64,000 nt of DNA from Zoroaster sp. YZ-2022 (GCA_029582265.1 CM055819.1:39856761-39920760), one strand, 5' to 3'; shown: positions 34,301 to 40,291, counted from the first letter of the stretch. Made by a program: numbers and translations. The notes: a model not told the origin generated them from the sequence alone.

Positions 34301-36364
34301 CAACCACACGTTTTCTTCAACTCTTGATTTGTCTTCACTCTGTGCCCTTGATTGCACGATCCCGTTCACAATTTGTATTCTCAACTCAAGGGAATAATGT
34401 GCAGGAAATCATGTTTTCAGGGAATAATTTTGTTCAAAAGTATGGAAAAAAGTTTGAGTTTTGAAGCTCTCTGCGTTTATAATCTGTATAATGTTTCATG
34501 CCAATGTCGACACGACTGGCAGGTGTAGAGTTATAGTGTGCAATGACGGAGGGATGTCAGTATCATTTTTTACATTTCAAAATGAACTGCAGCCATTTTA
34601 AGTTTCCTCGGGGAAAGGATCTGTTTAACCCTGACCACCCCAAACCCATCAAACTCAGCAGTTGTCCTTTTTACTTTGTTTTTTTACCTCGCCCTTTTTA
34701 AATAACTTTTTTAAAAATTTCAATGTCAAAATGTCAAACGTCAAAAGAAATGGTTTATGATGTTTTTGTGTTTTAGTTAATACAGTTTTCTTGCTAATAT
34801 TACCTTTTTATAATGTTTTTTGTTGTTTACAACTGACTGTGTTTGTTTATTATTTATACTCACTGTTCTGGTTTAATCTCTTTTTAAAGATTCTTTCTTT
34901 GTATGATAGTTTTTATGTAATCTGGCCGCAATTCAGCTGTTGGCTGCGATGGTCGATTTTAAATAAACCATTTATAATAATAAAAAAAAACTCCAACAGC
35001 TGGTTGTGTTGCATTTTGATGGCCTCGGTGCTGTGTAGCCCACGCATGGTGTTGGATTTTGGTGGATTCGGGACGGTTCCTAGCCAAAACCAAATAGGGG
35101 GTTAGGGTTAAAGTACAAATAACAAGATGCAAGAAATAATTTCATTCAAACGAGAATTTTCATTCTTGTTTGGTAAACGCTTTTTATATTTTTAGGAGAA
35201 AACTACCAGGGGTGTGATTTTTCCGCTTTTTTCCGGATTTTTACAAATCGCAATGTTGTGATCCTCCAGATTGTAAAGATTTAAGCAATAAAGGAAAGCA
35301 AAGCAAATACTCAGAACTATAGATTTCACCCCAGTGCTGTTCACAACAGCGGCCCCAATACCCCTAGCAAAATTTATGTGGATTTTTTTTTCAAAACTTG
35401 CCCAATCACACCCCTGAAATTACACTAGACAATATCAGAATGCCTGTGGGAGCGTGTTAACAAGCGCCAAGGCAAGGGCAGTGGAGGACACGGCCTCTGT
35501 GAAATTTGAAAGATTTGAGGCTTTTCATGGTTTCGATCGATAGGAAAGTCTGGATTTGTGGTAACAACCACAATATCTCTTGAGATGTTTGTTTTCTCTG
35601 TGTTTTGACACATATAATAATAATAATAATAATAATAATGTGTACTTAAACAGCGCACGTATCCACCAAACTGGTGCTCAAGGCGCATTACATTATTACC
35701 CCTGCTCATCAGGCACATAAATCATTCCTGAAACCATCTCAGCTCCCTGGGGAGTATACAGCTCAATTGCTGCCATTTCGGCGCATATAGGGCTAATCAA
35801 ACACAACCAACTCTGCCCTCACAGGTAACCCATTTACCCCTGGGTGGAGAGAAGCAATTACGGTAAAGTGTCTTGCTCAAGGACACAAGCACCACGGTCG
35901 CGGTCGGGATTTGAACCCACATTCTGACGACTCAGCCATCAGAACACAAATCCGATGCACAAAACCGCTCGGCCATGGCACTCCATGGTGTAATCCTCCT
36001 CTGGAGAGGTATCCTTGATGTCGGATTTGAGGCTTTTGCACGGTGGAGACCGATATAATCGAGTTCTTTCGGGTGACACCATGTATTGATCTCTTCTTGG
36101 AAGAAGTGATGGCTCTGAGAAGAGCCGGTTTTGTTCTCAACGTATTCTTATTGTCGTACTATCATCTCTGTTTGTGTCATTCAGGAGGGCCGCGACAAAC
36201 ACTTCCTCCTTACCCGTCTCCACGAGCTGGAACCAAACAGCAAGGGACACAAGAAACGGAACATCTTCCACCAGAAATCCCTCACCCATCCCCCCACGCA
36301 TCCATCGGAAGCTTGGTCATCCGGTGGGCCAATGGAGTCGCATCCTTTCGCCAGTGGACCCTAG
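5428..36364 (+). CDS. TMC family channel-like membrane protein, TMC5/TMC7 type (15 exons, N terminus missing)
   Basis: Gene-level entry. Fifteen exons (5428-5497, 6097-6178, 10569-10703, 11673-11767, 12475-12644, 18178-18325, 21156-21317, 23644-23810, 25224-25341, 26496-26593, 28097-28204, 28792-28998, 30331-30486, 34165-34243, 36185-36364) each have AG/GT borders, and every phase joins in frame to give 657 residues and a stop. TMC hallmarks are FGTAVVSYFVFLKW (about residues 53-66), LPSITITILNGVVP, the signature CWETYVGQEFYKLT (383-396) followed by EFPRK, the CGPFRG loop and the tail motif EGRDKHFLLTRL. About ten hydrophobic segments fit the TMC fold. Known family role: multi-pass membrane proteins related to anoctamins/OSCA, with TMC1/2 forming mechanotransduction channels; TMC5/7 function is poorly known. 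TMC5/7 rather than TMC1-3 is inferred from the loop WMEQTELFYGKY and from LAYLLTTAGY. The first exon or exons were not found in 1-5427 and may lie upstream of the window. Confidence 0.93.
5521..5605. repeat. C-family fragment
   Basis: GTTTGCGGTGACACCATGTG, TCTCAATTGAGTATTAATTA and TTCTGAAAAGAACTGG match one arm of the palindromic family. It starts in the intron right after exon a. Confidence 0.6.
5672..5853. mobile_element. TTAA MITE family B2-like, decayed
   Basis: TTAACCCTAACGCTC at the left, interior TTGGGACATCTGGCCCCATG shared with 32436-33546; right end degenerate (GGGGTCTGGGG). Confidence 0.55.
6097..6178 (+). CDS. TMC exon b
   Basis: Encodes RWKHFKEKMYDFVWRLEVWR then ASLKEVE and one base of Gly. 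The motif RLEVWRASLKEVEG is the family's conserved helix just before TM1. Acceptor CCCGCAG, donor GTAGGT. Confidence 0.88.
6267..6564. mobile_element. TTAA MITE family A, copy 3 (inverted)
   Basis: Opposite orientation to copy 1, ending ...GTACGAAGGTTAA. Left end decayed (CCCTTCCTATGAC). Carries TACATGTA at 6313-6320 where other copies have TA. Confidence 0.8.
6647..7277. mobile_element. TTAA MITE family B, copy 1, with internal tandem array
   Basis: TTAACCCTAACCTTCCCAAA at the left and GAGTTAAGGTTAA at the right. About seven 44-bp units containing GTTATGTGTAAGCAAATGGG occupy 6964-7275; the full copy at 59499-59899 has only one such unit. A paralogous empty site is at 11364-11385. Confidence 0.9.
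7290..7446. repeat. Family A fragment, copy 4
   Basis: Begins GTTCAGGTTGGTTCAAAATG and ends TTGGAGGGTT; matches the right half of family A with many changes. Confidence 0.6.
8377..9381. mobile_element. Degenerate foldback element built of GAATG/CATTC words
   Basis: GAATGC- and GAATATT-containing words dominate the left half (AGAATGCTGTTAGAATGCAG) and ATTCGA/CATTC words the right half, with related ends CCCCCATCACACTTATTCTG and CTAGTGTGACTAGGG. It may be a decayed inverted-repeat transposon. No coding signature is visible in its open frames. Confidence 0.6.
9650..9860. mobile_element. C-family element with repeated GAACCGGTTC
   Basis: GTTTGTGGTGACACCATGCA at the left, CGGTGTTACCGCAAAC at the right, and a centre with GAACCGGTTC repeated four times. 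A direct internal duplication is visible. Confidence 0.7.
10569..10703 (+). CDS. TMC exon c (TM1)
   Basis: Encodes KFGTAVVSYFVFLKWMLFLN and the rest of a long hydrophobic helix ending IVIPQFILRDGYVE. Acceptor TTTGCAG, donor GTGAGT. A piece of the palindromic C-type repeat (ACCATGCAAAGCTACA) lies about 40 bp upstream. Confidence 0.95.
10921..11284. mobile_element. TTAA element family I
   Basis: Begins TTAACCCTTCCACTACTGCA and ends at a TTAA after GCCAGCCCGA. The interior repeats GACCGCAAGTTATGCAGT twice. The ends are not good inverted repeats, so the class is uncertain. Confidence 0.5.
11673..11767 (+). CDS. TMC exon d (extracellular loop 1)
   Basis: Encodes STCEIEYNENVDKKCAEGQT and on to FIGGT, a cysteine-bearing loop between TM1 and TM2. 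The split Asn followed by S-T makes a possible N-glycosylation sequon. Acceptor TTCACAG, donor GTAAGT. A SINE with an expanded head begins about 45 bp into the intron. Confidence 0.85.
11814..12420 (+). mobile_element. tRNA-Leu-headed SINE with expanded A-box array and internal duplication
   Basis: A 21-bp unit GGCCGAGCGGTTTACCGCCAT (shown here as GGCCGAGCGG plus TTTACCGCCA) repeats about seven or eight times at 11819-11970, then the usual SINE body (GCATCGGATTGGTGTTTCTG). A 119-bp segment starting TTGCTTCTCTCCAATCCATG is duplicated (12063-12181, 12182-12299). Confidence 0.75.
12475..12644 (+). CDS. TMC exon e (loop and TM2)
   Basis: Encodes GWMEQTELFYGKYPPTFGNT, an NST sequon, then the helix AIPLAYLLTTAGYFLLSLLL. 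The WMEQTELFYG and LAYLLTT motifs are typical of the TMC5/7 branch. Acceptor AAACAG, donor GTAAGT. The next exon is 5.5 kb away, across the giant minisatellite. Confidence 0.93.
12722..12818. repeat. 18-bp tandem repeat, five copies
   Basis: Unit CCCATAACGATGACTGGT repeated with minor changes. Confidence 0.9.
12953..13415 (+). mobile_element. Two tandem tRNA-derived SINE copies
   Basis: Each copy (12953-13180 and 13196-13415) has a tRNA-like head: A-box region CGGTGGTCGAGAGGTTAAG, B box GGTTCGAATCC (GGTTTGAATCC in copy 2), a SINE tail with AAAGCACTGAGTATACA and a shared leader CTATATAGGATTCTAGCC. They are not functional tRNA genes: no clean cloverleaf acceptor stem was seen. Confidence 0.75.
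13471..18151. repeat. 4.7-kb minisatellite, 19-bp then 21-bp units, in TMC intron
   Basis: About 240 units. Order of variants: GAGTATAATGTATGATTTT (13471-14020), ...GATTAT (14022-14610), a mixed zone, GAGTCTAATGTATGATTGT (to about 16770), ...GATTTT (to 17185), ...GATTAT (to 17400), then 21-bp GAGTCTAATGTGTATGATTA-T (17400-17745) and its ...TTTT form (to 18145). The long open frames here, on both strands, follow from the unit lacking stops, not from coding. Confidence 0.97.
18178..18325 (+). CDS. TMC exon f (cytosolic loop)
   Basis: Encodes TARGFKESLSNQEDFQYKSC NKVFAVWDFSLTD and ends KHRSIHYELA. The blocks NKVF..WDF..TD and LKHRS are diagnostic of TMC proteins. Acceptor TGTCTGCAG lies only about 26 bp after the end of the 4.7-kb minisatellite; donor is GTATGT. 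Confidence 0.93.
18459..19150. repeat. 31-bp tandem array, about 22 units
   Basis: Unit AGATGTATTTGTCTGTGTCT plus TAGGCCCAGAA. It starts about 135 bp after the donor of TMC exon f. One unit (18900-18907) has TACATGTA in place of TA. Each unit contains TTTGTCTGTGTCTTAGG, resembling a 3' splice site. Confidence 0.95.
19153..19505. mobile_element. MITE family W, copy 1
   Basis: AGTCTTCGGTTTCTGGTCTC at the left and GACCAGAAACTGGAGACAG at the right are inverted. Related sequence at 49885-50185 and, partly, at about 28380-28560. Confidence 0.65.
19710..20310. repeat. Repeat family S with seven-copy 58-bp array
   Basis: Array 19860-20265, unit starting GGAGGTTCAGGGGACTTTGT and containing GGCCTGCTACCCACA. 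Flanks (GATTTCTAAGGATTTTTGAC on the left, CAGGATTTTTTGCTTTGGTC on the right) match single-unit copies at 45534-45830 and 29850-29965. The open frames across it are repeat artefacts. Confidence 0.85.
20404..20705. mobile_element. MITE with GCAACAAGGTCGTAT repeats
   Basis: Terminal inverted repeats CGTCGCATCAGTGCAACAAG and its complement (GTTGCACCGATGCGACG), flanked by TTAT at 20400-20403 and 20706-20709. The motif GCAACAAGGTCGTA recurs in both orientations inside, with a 52-bp direct duplication. Confidence 0.8.
20929..21107. mobile_element. MITE family X, copy 1
   Basis: Contains CAGACTGCGGCCATCTTGG and CAGCCTCGGTTTGGTTTAC. An inverted relative lies at 27850-28030. Confidence 0.65.
21156..21317 (+). 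CDS. TMC exon g (TM3)
   Basis: Encodes TDLEEERQKLKREKRTTWQK, a charged helix, then the membrane helix LVLNLLVLIILGGAGYLIYY. Acceptor ATTCTAG, donor GTAAGA. Length is 54 codons, phase 0 at both ends. Confidence 0.92.
21390..21550. repeat. C-family copy 5 (subfamily 2)
   Basis: GGCTTTTCATGGTAGAGTAT, CGGTTTGCGGTAACACCGTG and GTTCTGAAAAGAAAC match 22508-22819; the second arm is decayed. Confidence 0.6.
21660..21925 (+). mobile_element. SINE, 5'-truncated, ATT-repeat tail
   Basis: CAATTGAGCTGTATACTCCC, CGCCTTGAGCACCAGTTTGG and a (TTA)n tail match the minus-oriented copies at 35612-35985 and 42369-42720. It lacks the tRNA head. Confidence 0.75.
22180..22375 (+). mobile_element. SINE relative, internal variant
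   Basis: TGTGTCCTTGAGCAAGGTAC and CGCCTTGAGCACCACTTAG with an ATT-repeat tail; lacks part of the central body seen at 42369-42720. Confidence 0.7.
22508..22819. mobile_element. C-family palindrome, copy 6 (subfamily 2)
   Basis: Arms of about 110 bp between ATATCGTTTCGGTTTGCGG (22534) and its complement ending 22818; interior TTCTGAAAAGAACCGTATCG. Flanked by GTACGTATCTT (22497-22507) and GTACATATCTT (22820-22830), a 10/11 match taken as the target duplication. Confidence 0.85.
22990..23608. mobile_element. TTAA element family K
   Basis: TTAAAGGTCCCATGAAATGG at the left, TTCATAGGACCTTTAA at the right. It ends 35 bp before TMC exon h. Confidence 0.7.
23644..23810 (+). CDS. TMC exon h (TM4)
   Basis: Encodes HSNEAITMNAFASLLIGYLP then SITITILNGVVPMIFNVIVR and FEDYSPQFEIGITLV. 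The LPS.TI..LN.VVP..F motif is conserved across TMC and related families. Acceptor TTCTCAG, donor GTAAGG. A TTAA-bounded element ends 35 bp upstream. Confidence 0.95.
24276..25131. mobile_element. TTAA MITE family B, copy 2 (inverted, expanded and interrupted)
   Basis: TTAACCGTAACTCCCTAGGC to GGGAAGGTTAGGGTTAA. About six 44-bp units at the left end; near 24860-25040 it contains a hAT-like fragment (CGGGTAACCGTAACCGG ... CCGGGTACCCAGCACAGG). Confidence 0.85.
25224..25341 (+). CDS. TMC exon i (TM5)
   Basis: Encodes TVFLRLASLGVLFFSLYPQI then VCDKTDETDCGVCKSGSVK, a helix followed by a cysteine-rich loop. Acceptor CTTCTCAG, donor GTATCC (weak). A hAT-like element begins 60 bp downstream of the exon. 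Confidence 0.9.
25401..25791. mobile_element. hAT-like MITE family U, copy 2
   Basis: GGATGTGCCGGGTATCCGGA at the left and ACACAGCCTTA at the right; perfect 8-bp duplication TCACAAAG at 25393-25400 and 25792-25799. The 158-residue open frame here is non-coding. Confidence 0.85.
26022..26343. mobile_element. TTAA MITE family A, copy 5
   Basis: GTAACCCTCCTACTCTAGC to GTAGGAGGGTTAA. TACATGTA at 26276-26283 replaces TA of other copies. Confidence 0.85.
26496..26593 (+). CDS. TMC exon j (CWET signature, TM6)
   Basis: Encodes CWETYVGQEFYKLTITDFAA then VVLVVLIVEFPR. CWE..VGQE.YKL is the defining TMC-domain signature. Acceptor ATCCATAAG is weaker than average; donor GTAAGT. Confidence 0.97.
27052..27408. 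mobile_element. MITE family R
   Basis: About 45-bp inverted repeats: TTATATAACACCCAACTAG, CATTTGATTGGAGGAT at the left and the complement (ATCCTCCAATCAAATG, GGATGTTATATAA) at the right. Contains a CGCCCTCTG word. Confidence 0.8.
27411..27757. mobile_element. MITE with six-copy 46-bp internal array
   Basis: Ends are inverted (AATAATGAATGTTTTGCATT / CATAAACATTCATTATT). The array (27459-27735) has unit GAAAGATGGAATGTTCCATT plus CAACTCATGAAAATATTCTCACCATT; units 2 and 4 carry GG instead of GA in CATGAAAAT. Confidence 0.8.
27850..28030. mobile_element. MITE family X, copy 2 (inverted)
   Basis: CCATCTTGTTTTTTCTTCCA, AACCGAGGCTGGGAGGGAA and GATGGCCGCAGTCTGATA are the complement of 20929-21107. It ends about 70 bp before TMC exon k. 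Confidence 0.65.
28097..28204 (+). CDS. TMC exon k (TMC core)
   Basis: Encodes IAAKHLHYGLAQTLGHMEFE then IPKNVLAIVYSQALC. The block F.IP.NVL..VY.Q.LCW is conserved in TMC proteins. Acceptor TATCGCAG, donor GTTTGT (weak). Phase links to a split Lys before and a split Trp after. Confidence 0.92.
28215..28560. repeat. tRNA-like SINE fragment followed by W-family fragment
   Basis: GCAGCTGAGTGGTTTAGTAG and GTAGGTTCAAGTCCTCCCC resemble weak A and B boxes. From about 28380 the sequence (TCCCATATACAAAGTATGGC, CAGCACGGCAGAATTCCATC) matches 50015-50135. Confidence 0.5.
28792..28998 (+). CDS. TMC exon l (two membrane helices)
   Basis: Encodes IGSFYCPLLPVISLLKCFIF, FYLKKWSLLYNMVPSSRPFR, then ASRSGIFFMVILLVTFMLCI and IPVGYSIG. 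G.FY.PLLP..... K.F..FY.KK is a TMC/anoctamin-like feature. Acceptor CCTGTAG, donor GTGAGT. A G-rich tract starts about 25 bp after the donor. Confidence 0.94.
29024..29850. repeat. G-rich GGGGAGAGG minisatellite
   Basis: About 830 bp, almost entirely purine on the plus strand with very few C, built from degenerate GGTGGGGAGAGG units. It begins about 25 bp after the donor of TMC exon l, on the transcribed RNA's own strand. Open frames on both strands (Gly/Arg- or Pro/Ser-rich) are compositional. Confidence 0.95.
29995..30208. mobile_element. MITE family T, copy 1
   Basis: AGAGGTGTGATTTATCCGG to CAATCGCACCCCTG. Core AACTATAGATTTCACCCCAG shared with 35207-35416 and 38701-38829. Confidence 0.75.
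30331..30486 (+). CDS. TMC exon m (CGPFRG loop, last TM begins)
   Basis: Encodes IEPSRGCGPFRGHKTMWSTI, ANTVEQFNNFFEDFFTFVGS, then AAFVVPFVVVL. CGPF[RK]G is a TMC hallmark. Acceptor TTTCTCAG, donor GTGAGT. Confidence 0.94.
30520..31885. repeat. GT microsatellites interleaved with duplicated GTGGGGAC/GGGGTCC units
   Basis: (TG)n tracts alternate with two unit types. One (31190-31330 and 31372-31498) carries GCACTGGCCGCGTTATGGGG and TTAGCTGTGGGGACATTTT. The other (31521-31675 and 31681-31840) carries CATTCGTTATGGGGTCCAAA and CAATTGGACCCCACAAGGTA. Open frames are artefacts. Confidence 0.85.
32066..32327. mobile_element. C-family element, complete palindromic copy 7
   Basis: A near-perfect palindrome (about 32065-32292, arms about 114 bp) plus the tail CACCATGCAAAGCTACAAG. 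Perfect 12-bp duplication ATCACAATGTTA at 32054-32065 and 32328-32339. The centre holds CTGAGGA (32178-32184), stem CGATCAG/CTGATCG, loop AGCATA and AAACG. Confidence 0.92.
32436..33546. mobile_element. TTAA MITE family B2, copy 4, carrying a nested mariner-type MITE
   Basis: TTAACCCTAAAACCCCCTAG to TTTTGTTTTAGGGTTAA. Interior has GGGACACCCGGCCCCATG repeated three times and is split by the 32581-33177 element. Confidence 0.8.
32581..33177. mobile_element. Foldback Tc1/mariner-type MITE
   Basis: CAGGGTGTCCCCATAAAAAG at one end and its complement at the other, arms about 225 bp, flanked by TA (32579-32580, 33178-33179). The arms produce nearly identical 63- and 64-residue open frames on opposite strands; these are not genes. 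Confidence 0.92.
33591..34134. mobile_element. TTAA MITE family B, copy 3 (inverted, about five 44-bp units)
   Basis: TTAACCCTAACTCCCTAGGC to GGGAAGGTTAGGGTTAA; both TTAA intact. It ends 31 bp before TMC exon n. Confidence 0.9.
34165..34243 (+). CDS. TMC exon n (end of last TM)
   Basis: Encodes LILYYYHAIATAHMELVSKL then KEQLVL, completing the last helix and entering the cytosolic coil. Acceptor TGTATGCAG, donor GTGAGT. A TTAA-bounded element ends 31 bp upstream of the exon. Confidence 0.9.
34625..35111. mobile_element. TTAA MITE family B2, copy 3
   Basis: TTAACCCTGACCACCCCAAA to AGGGGGTTAGGGTTAA; interior T-rich and mostly unlike other copies. Confidence 0.7.
35207..35416. mobile_element. 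MITE family T, copy 2
   Basis: CAGGGGTGTGATTTTTCCG at the left, CAATCACACCCCTG at the right (13-bp inverted ends). Confidence 0.8.
35505..35600. repeat. C-family fragment
   Basis: GATTTGAGGCTTTTCATGGT and TGTGGTAACAACCACAATAT are decayed relatives of 22508-22819. Confidence 0.5.
35612..35985 (-). mobile_element. tRNA-Leu-derived SINE
   Basis: On the minus strand: head TGGAGTGCCATGGCCGAGCG with A box, B-box-like GGGTTCAAATCCC, body CTTGAGCAAGACACTTTACC, tail (ATT)n. Nearly full length. Confidence 0.88.
36015..36130. repeat. C-family fragment
   Basis: ATTTGAGGCTTTTGCACGGT and TTCGGGTGACACCATGTATT, ending at GAGAAGAGCCGG; it ends about 55 bp before the last TMC exon. Confidence 0.55.
36185..36364 (+). 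CDS. TMC exon o (last coding exon with stop)
   Basis: Encodes EGRDKHFLLTRLHELEPNSK then a basic, histidine/proline-rich tail ending PFASGP and TAG. EGRDK.FL...L is the conserved cytosolic coil after the final helix. Acceptor CATTCAG. The tail after about residue 25 of this exon is not conserved and could differ by isoform. Confidence 0.9.
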   Translation, partial: EGRDKHFLLTRLHELEPNSKGHKKRNIFHQKSLTHPPTHPSEAWSSGGPMESHPFASGP

Positions 36365-36591
36365 AGTGTCCCCTCGACTTCCCATAAAACCAAGGACCAC
36401 ACAGTTAGAGGACCCCATAAACAGCATTTTTTTTTTTTGCGAGAACACAGCAAATGAAAGCATTTCTAATCCCATCGGTGATACTCGAGAATACCAATAG
36501 TGTGTAGTGGCATTAACATGGGATATATGGAATGATCGGAATGTCGTAAAACTCCACACAAAAAAAAAAGAAGCAAGATGATGTACAAGAT

Positions 36592-36842
36592 TTAACCAGT
36601 TCGCATCGGAGGCCGTGTATACACGCAATTTTTGTTTGCACCACGGATCGGAGAGTGTCTAAACACGCCATAGGAAACTCCAATATATTTGTATGCATGC
36701 TCGGTTGAGCCACGCGTGTACGGTGACATGCTCGGAAGACGTGGCCACCCGCTGTGGAAGCTTCCATTAACGTGTGTGTGGGAAAAAGAAACCCGCACAG
36801 GGGCCCAGAAAAACTTTTTTATTCCCGATGCGAACTGGTTAA
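36592..36842. mobile_element. TTAA element family Y, copy 1
   Basis: TTAACCAGTTCGCATCGGAG to CCGATGCGAACTGGTTAA; perfect TTAA on both sides and 14-bp inverted ends. Second copy, inverted, at 61524-61784. Confidence 0.9.
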
Positions 36843-37530
36843 GGCTTCGATTTATGGCAGACTATTGATATTGTTTTGGCTTGTTGTAACACCATGTGTT
36901 TATCTCGGCAATCGCTAAGTGAGGTACAGATTCTGAAAAGAACATTAATCATCATCAGGGGACGTAATAATCGAAATGCAGAGAAAACCTCGAGAAGACC
37001 CTGTGGTTATTTCTCCCTGAACCACGTTCTCACTTAGGGAGGCGAGTCAAAGTCATGGTACAGCCAAGCCTTTGAGAAGCTTGGCTACCTCCTAATCTGT
37101 CTTTTTGTGAGTCCTTATCCTGTAACAATATAGTACCTGCCAATCAACCTAACCCAGGCTTCTGGAGGGCCTAGCCCAGCCAAGTAGAGCTCATTATAAT
37201 GGCTGCAGTTGTGAACAAACGACAGCTGAGGTGTCAGTAAAGTCTGTGTTAACAAAAAGAGCTATTTGAGGTCTATTCATTAGTAAAGGGTCTTTTGTGC
37301 ACAGCTAGGGGATTATATAGACCCCTGGGCCTGGGCAAAGCCTGGGCCTGGCTGGGCTTCTCAAAGGCTTGGCTGTACCACGACTTTGGCCCTCCTTCCT
37401 TAGTGATAGTTGAGAGATGAGTTGCCTGATATTGATTCTCCCCGAACCATAATTTCACTTAATAGCGATAGTCGAGATAAGAGTTGTGCGATAAGGTTCT
37501 TTTGAGATAAACACATGGTGTTACCGCAAA
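36843..37530. repeat. Diverged C-family pieces flanking unique sequence
   Basis: 36850-37050 (GTTGTAACACCATGTGTTTA, GATTCTGAAAAGAACATT) and 37380-37530 (GTTGAGATAAGAG..., ACACATGGTGTTACCGCAAA) are opposite arms of one large decayed copy. Between them, inverted GGCTTGGCTGTACCA / TGGTACAGCCAAGCC pieces suggest another foldback inside. Confidence 0.5.
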
Positions 37531-37976
37531 TCAAGATGATGTATTTACCAGTTGGCTGTGTGCCGTTTCAACTTGAGATTTCATAGGAACAGCTGTAAAA
37601 AAGAATAAATAATCTATATAACGTATATTTCGCTTTGTGTTATTGGAATTCCGTATTTCTTTTGTTGATTTATGTATTTTTTTTTGGCTGCAAAACCTTT
37701 GAAATGATTTGACTCTTTTAATTTGTTTGACGGTCACCGGTCTAAGTTGTTTATTTCTCTAAATAGCACAGCATTAACACGTGCAGTTACTGAATGTCAG
37801 TATTTGGTTATGGTTTTGTTATGACTTTATGGCTGTCTTTATCAATATTTTTCTTTTCTAGTTTAGCTTTAAATGTCGCATGCTATTTTTTTATGTTATT
37901 AAAAAAAAATTTAAGCCTTGTTTGGGGCGTATTCTATAAAACAAAACTAAAACAAAACAAACAACGAATTCATTTA

Positions 37977-38244
37977 TACTACTCAAAACAATTTAGGGAA
38001 CACCAGAATAATCTCAGTTAAAGCAATATCATTTATTTCAGATAAACACAATGTTTCACAGAATTGATGAGAAACAACTGCACAATGAAACAGATAATAA
38101 AGGATGCATGTAGTGATTACACATTTCATGACATGACGACTGAAAGAGAGAGAGGGGGTTGCAAATGAAAATCCCGGTTCATGGAACATTTCAAACCTAT
38201 TTGATGTTAAAAATCCGGTGTTCCCTAAATTGTTTTGAGTAGTA
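37977..38244. mobile_element. Tc1/mariner-type MITE family Q
   Basis: TACTACTCAAAACAATTTAG at one end, with its complement at the other; about 28-bp inverted ends, with TA at both borders. Confidence 0.85.
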
Positions 38245-38700
38245 TATTAAAGAGGTACATACACATTTCTGAATAATAATTAAAAAAACAACTATTTTGG
38301 AGGTGGGTTATCTGTATAAATTGTTCATAGTCTTCAGAAATACTTTATCATAAATTTACATATAAACAGAATTATCCTCTTCCATTGTATTCTTAAACTG
38401 TTTTAATATATTTATTACTTTGCCTTCAATTCCATTAATTTAATTAGTTCATATATATGATTTGTTTGATTTTGGTGTTGTCTCGGTTACAGACTCGTAT
38501 GTTCCTCTCCAGCTCAAATCGGGTAAAAGGGACAATTAGTAAATCATTGGTAATTTTAAACACAATTCAAACCTTGATTTCAAAGAAATTCGCAAAAACT
38601 ATCCTATGAAGTTTGATCACAAAAGGCACTCTTGTTTGTGAGAACATTGTAATTTTGTTTTGCTTTAATTTTCCTTTCCTCTCCAACTCAAATCAGGTAA

Positions 38701-38829
38701 AAGCAATAAAGGAAAGCAAAGCAAACGCTCAGAACTATAGATTTCACCCCAGCGCTGTTCACAACAGCGGCCCCAATACCCCTAGCAAAATTTACGTGGA
38801 TTTTTCAAAACTACCCAATCAGCACCCCT
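38701..38829. mobile_element. MITE family T, copy 3 (5' truncated)
   Basis: AGCAATAAAGGAAAGCAAAG to AATCAGCACCCCTG. It lies between two related flanking segments (GGTAAAAGGGACA... at about 38520 and 38830). Confidence 0.7.
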
Positions 38830-39065
38830 GTAAAAGGGACAGTAAATCATTGGTAATTTTAAAAACATTTCAAACCTTGTTTCCCCCCCCAAAAAAATCT
38901 ATCCTGTGAAGTTTGATCGCAATAGTCACTCTTGTTTTTGAGAAATTTTGATAAAAAATGTAAATTTGGTTTGTTTTTATTTTCCTTTTGAAGCTCTACA
39001 TAAAAACTCCAAATATTGCACCTTTCCCCTCTAAGATGAAAACAATACAGACAATAATTGGATGA

Positions 39066-39389
39066 TTAACCCTCCTATGCCCAGGCTGAAATTTGGCCCA
39101 GTCAGCACGGCAATCACAGACAGTCACTTGAGTATTTTTGGGTGCATTTCCAATTGGTAGGTCAAACCACAGAGTCACACAGAGCTGTGTATGTACTGAT
39201 TTATTTGAGTGCACTGCACAAAGTCAATGGGTTGGGAGTTACATACAAATTTTGAGTGTCTGTGGGTTTGACCTCCTATCACAGCCACATATGTTTGCAT
39301 GTATTTGAGTGCACTGCACAAAGTCAATGGGTTAAGAGAGACATACAAATTTTGAGTGTCTTTGAGTGTTAAACCTATAAGAGGGTTAA
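39066..39389. mobile_element. TTAA element family E, copy 1
   Basis: TTAACCCTCCTATGCCCAGG to CCTATAAGAGGGTTAA, with GCACTGCACAAAGTCAATGG repeated inside. Its right TTAA is also the left TTAA of the next element. Confidence 0.85.
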
Positions 39390-39608
39390 AGGAACAGTAT
39401 CGTCACGATCAACAGGGCATGGAATCGGAGTGCTAGTTTTAGATTAACTCAGTGACTGCCATAATATCCCACATGATAAGGTCATATTACCGTTGCTGCA
39501 GCATAAATGAGTCAGTAATTTTCAGTCACCGTGTTCATCTTAAACTACGACATCGATTCCATGCCCTGTCGAAAGTCTGAACTGATCGTGACAATACTGC
39601 ACCTTTAA
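39386..39608. mobile_element. TTAA element family J, copy 1
   Basis: TTAAAGGAACAGTATCGTCA to ACTGCACCTTTAA, with inverted CAGTATCGTCACGATCA / TGATCGTGACAATACTG. Confidence 0.85.
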
Positions 39609-39613
39609 TACTT

Positions 39614-40070
39614 TGGAAAGAATGTCGTATCCGGCCGCCACTTTTTAAGGGCTTTTTTGGATTTTTTTTGCAACCACTAACCAGTTAAAAAATCATTCTA
39701 TCGATTTTTGGTTGTACAGAAAGCGAAAACTATCTTTAAAATCCACTTTTATGATGGTTTTCAGACTTGATTTCCCTTCTAAAAAAATCCTCCCCTTCAG
39801 AAAATAGAAGGATCCTATTATAGTTGCCACTATGCATGTACAATGACCGTTTCGGTCACTAATTGTGGAGTTTACAAGATCAGACTGACATGACTGAGGA
39901 AGTCATCGTATACCAAAAATGCCTGATTTTTCATGAAATAAATATCCTGGAATAATTTGAAGTATATGTCCATCATCATCCATATGTTCTCCACCTTACC
40001 AGGTAGGTAAGATTACATTATTGGTTATATTTAATGAAAAATAGTGGCGGCCAGATATGACATTCTACCC
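39614..40070. mobile_element. MITE family N, copy 1
   Basis: AGAATGTCGTATCCGGCCGC at the left and GGCGGCCAGATATGACATTC at the right are inverted. Second copy at 55199-55653. Confidence 0.85.
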
Positions 40071-40291
40071 AATACTTTTTTGCACCAAGTAAGCTTTTAG
40101 ATAATGTTTAATTTGATCATCGGGTTATAAATAATCAATGACGTTACCTTCCCTTAATCTAAGTATTCTGCATATCATTCTAAGAGGCTGCTTTTTAACA
40201 AAATTTTTGCATGAATTTTCTTTATTATAGTTTTTTGTTCAATTATTTATTTGTTTGATTCAATTTATGTATACACTGTATTTTTTCGCAT

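Noticed and set aside
5428..36364. Anoctamin (TMEM16) rather than TMC
   Set aside because: The CWE..VGQE.YKL signature, CGPFRG loop and EGRDK tail are specific to TMC proteins.
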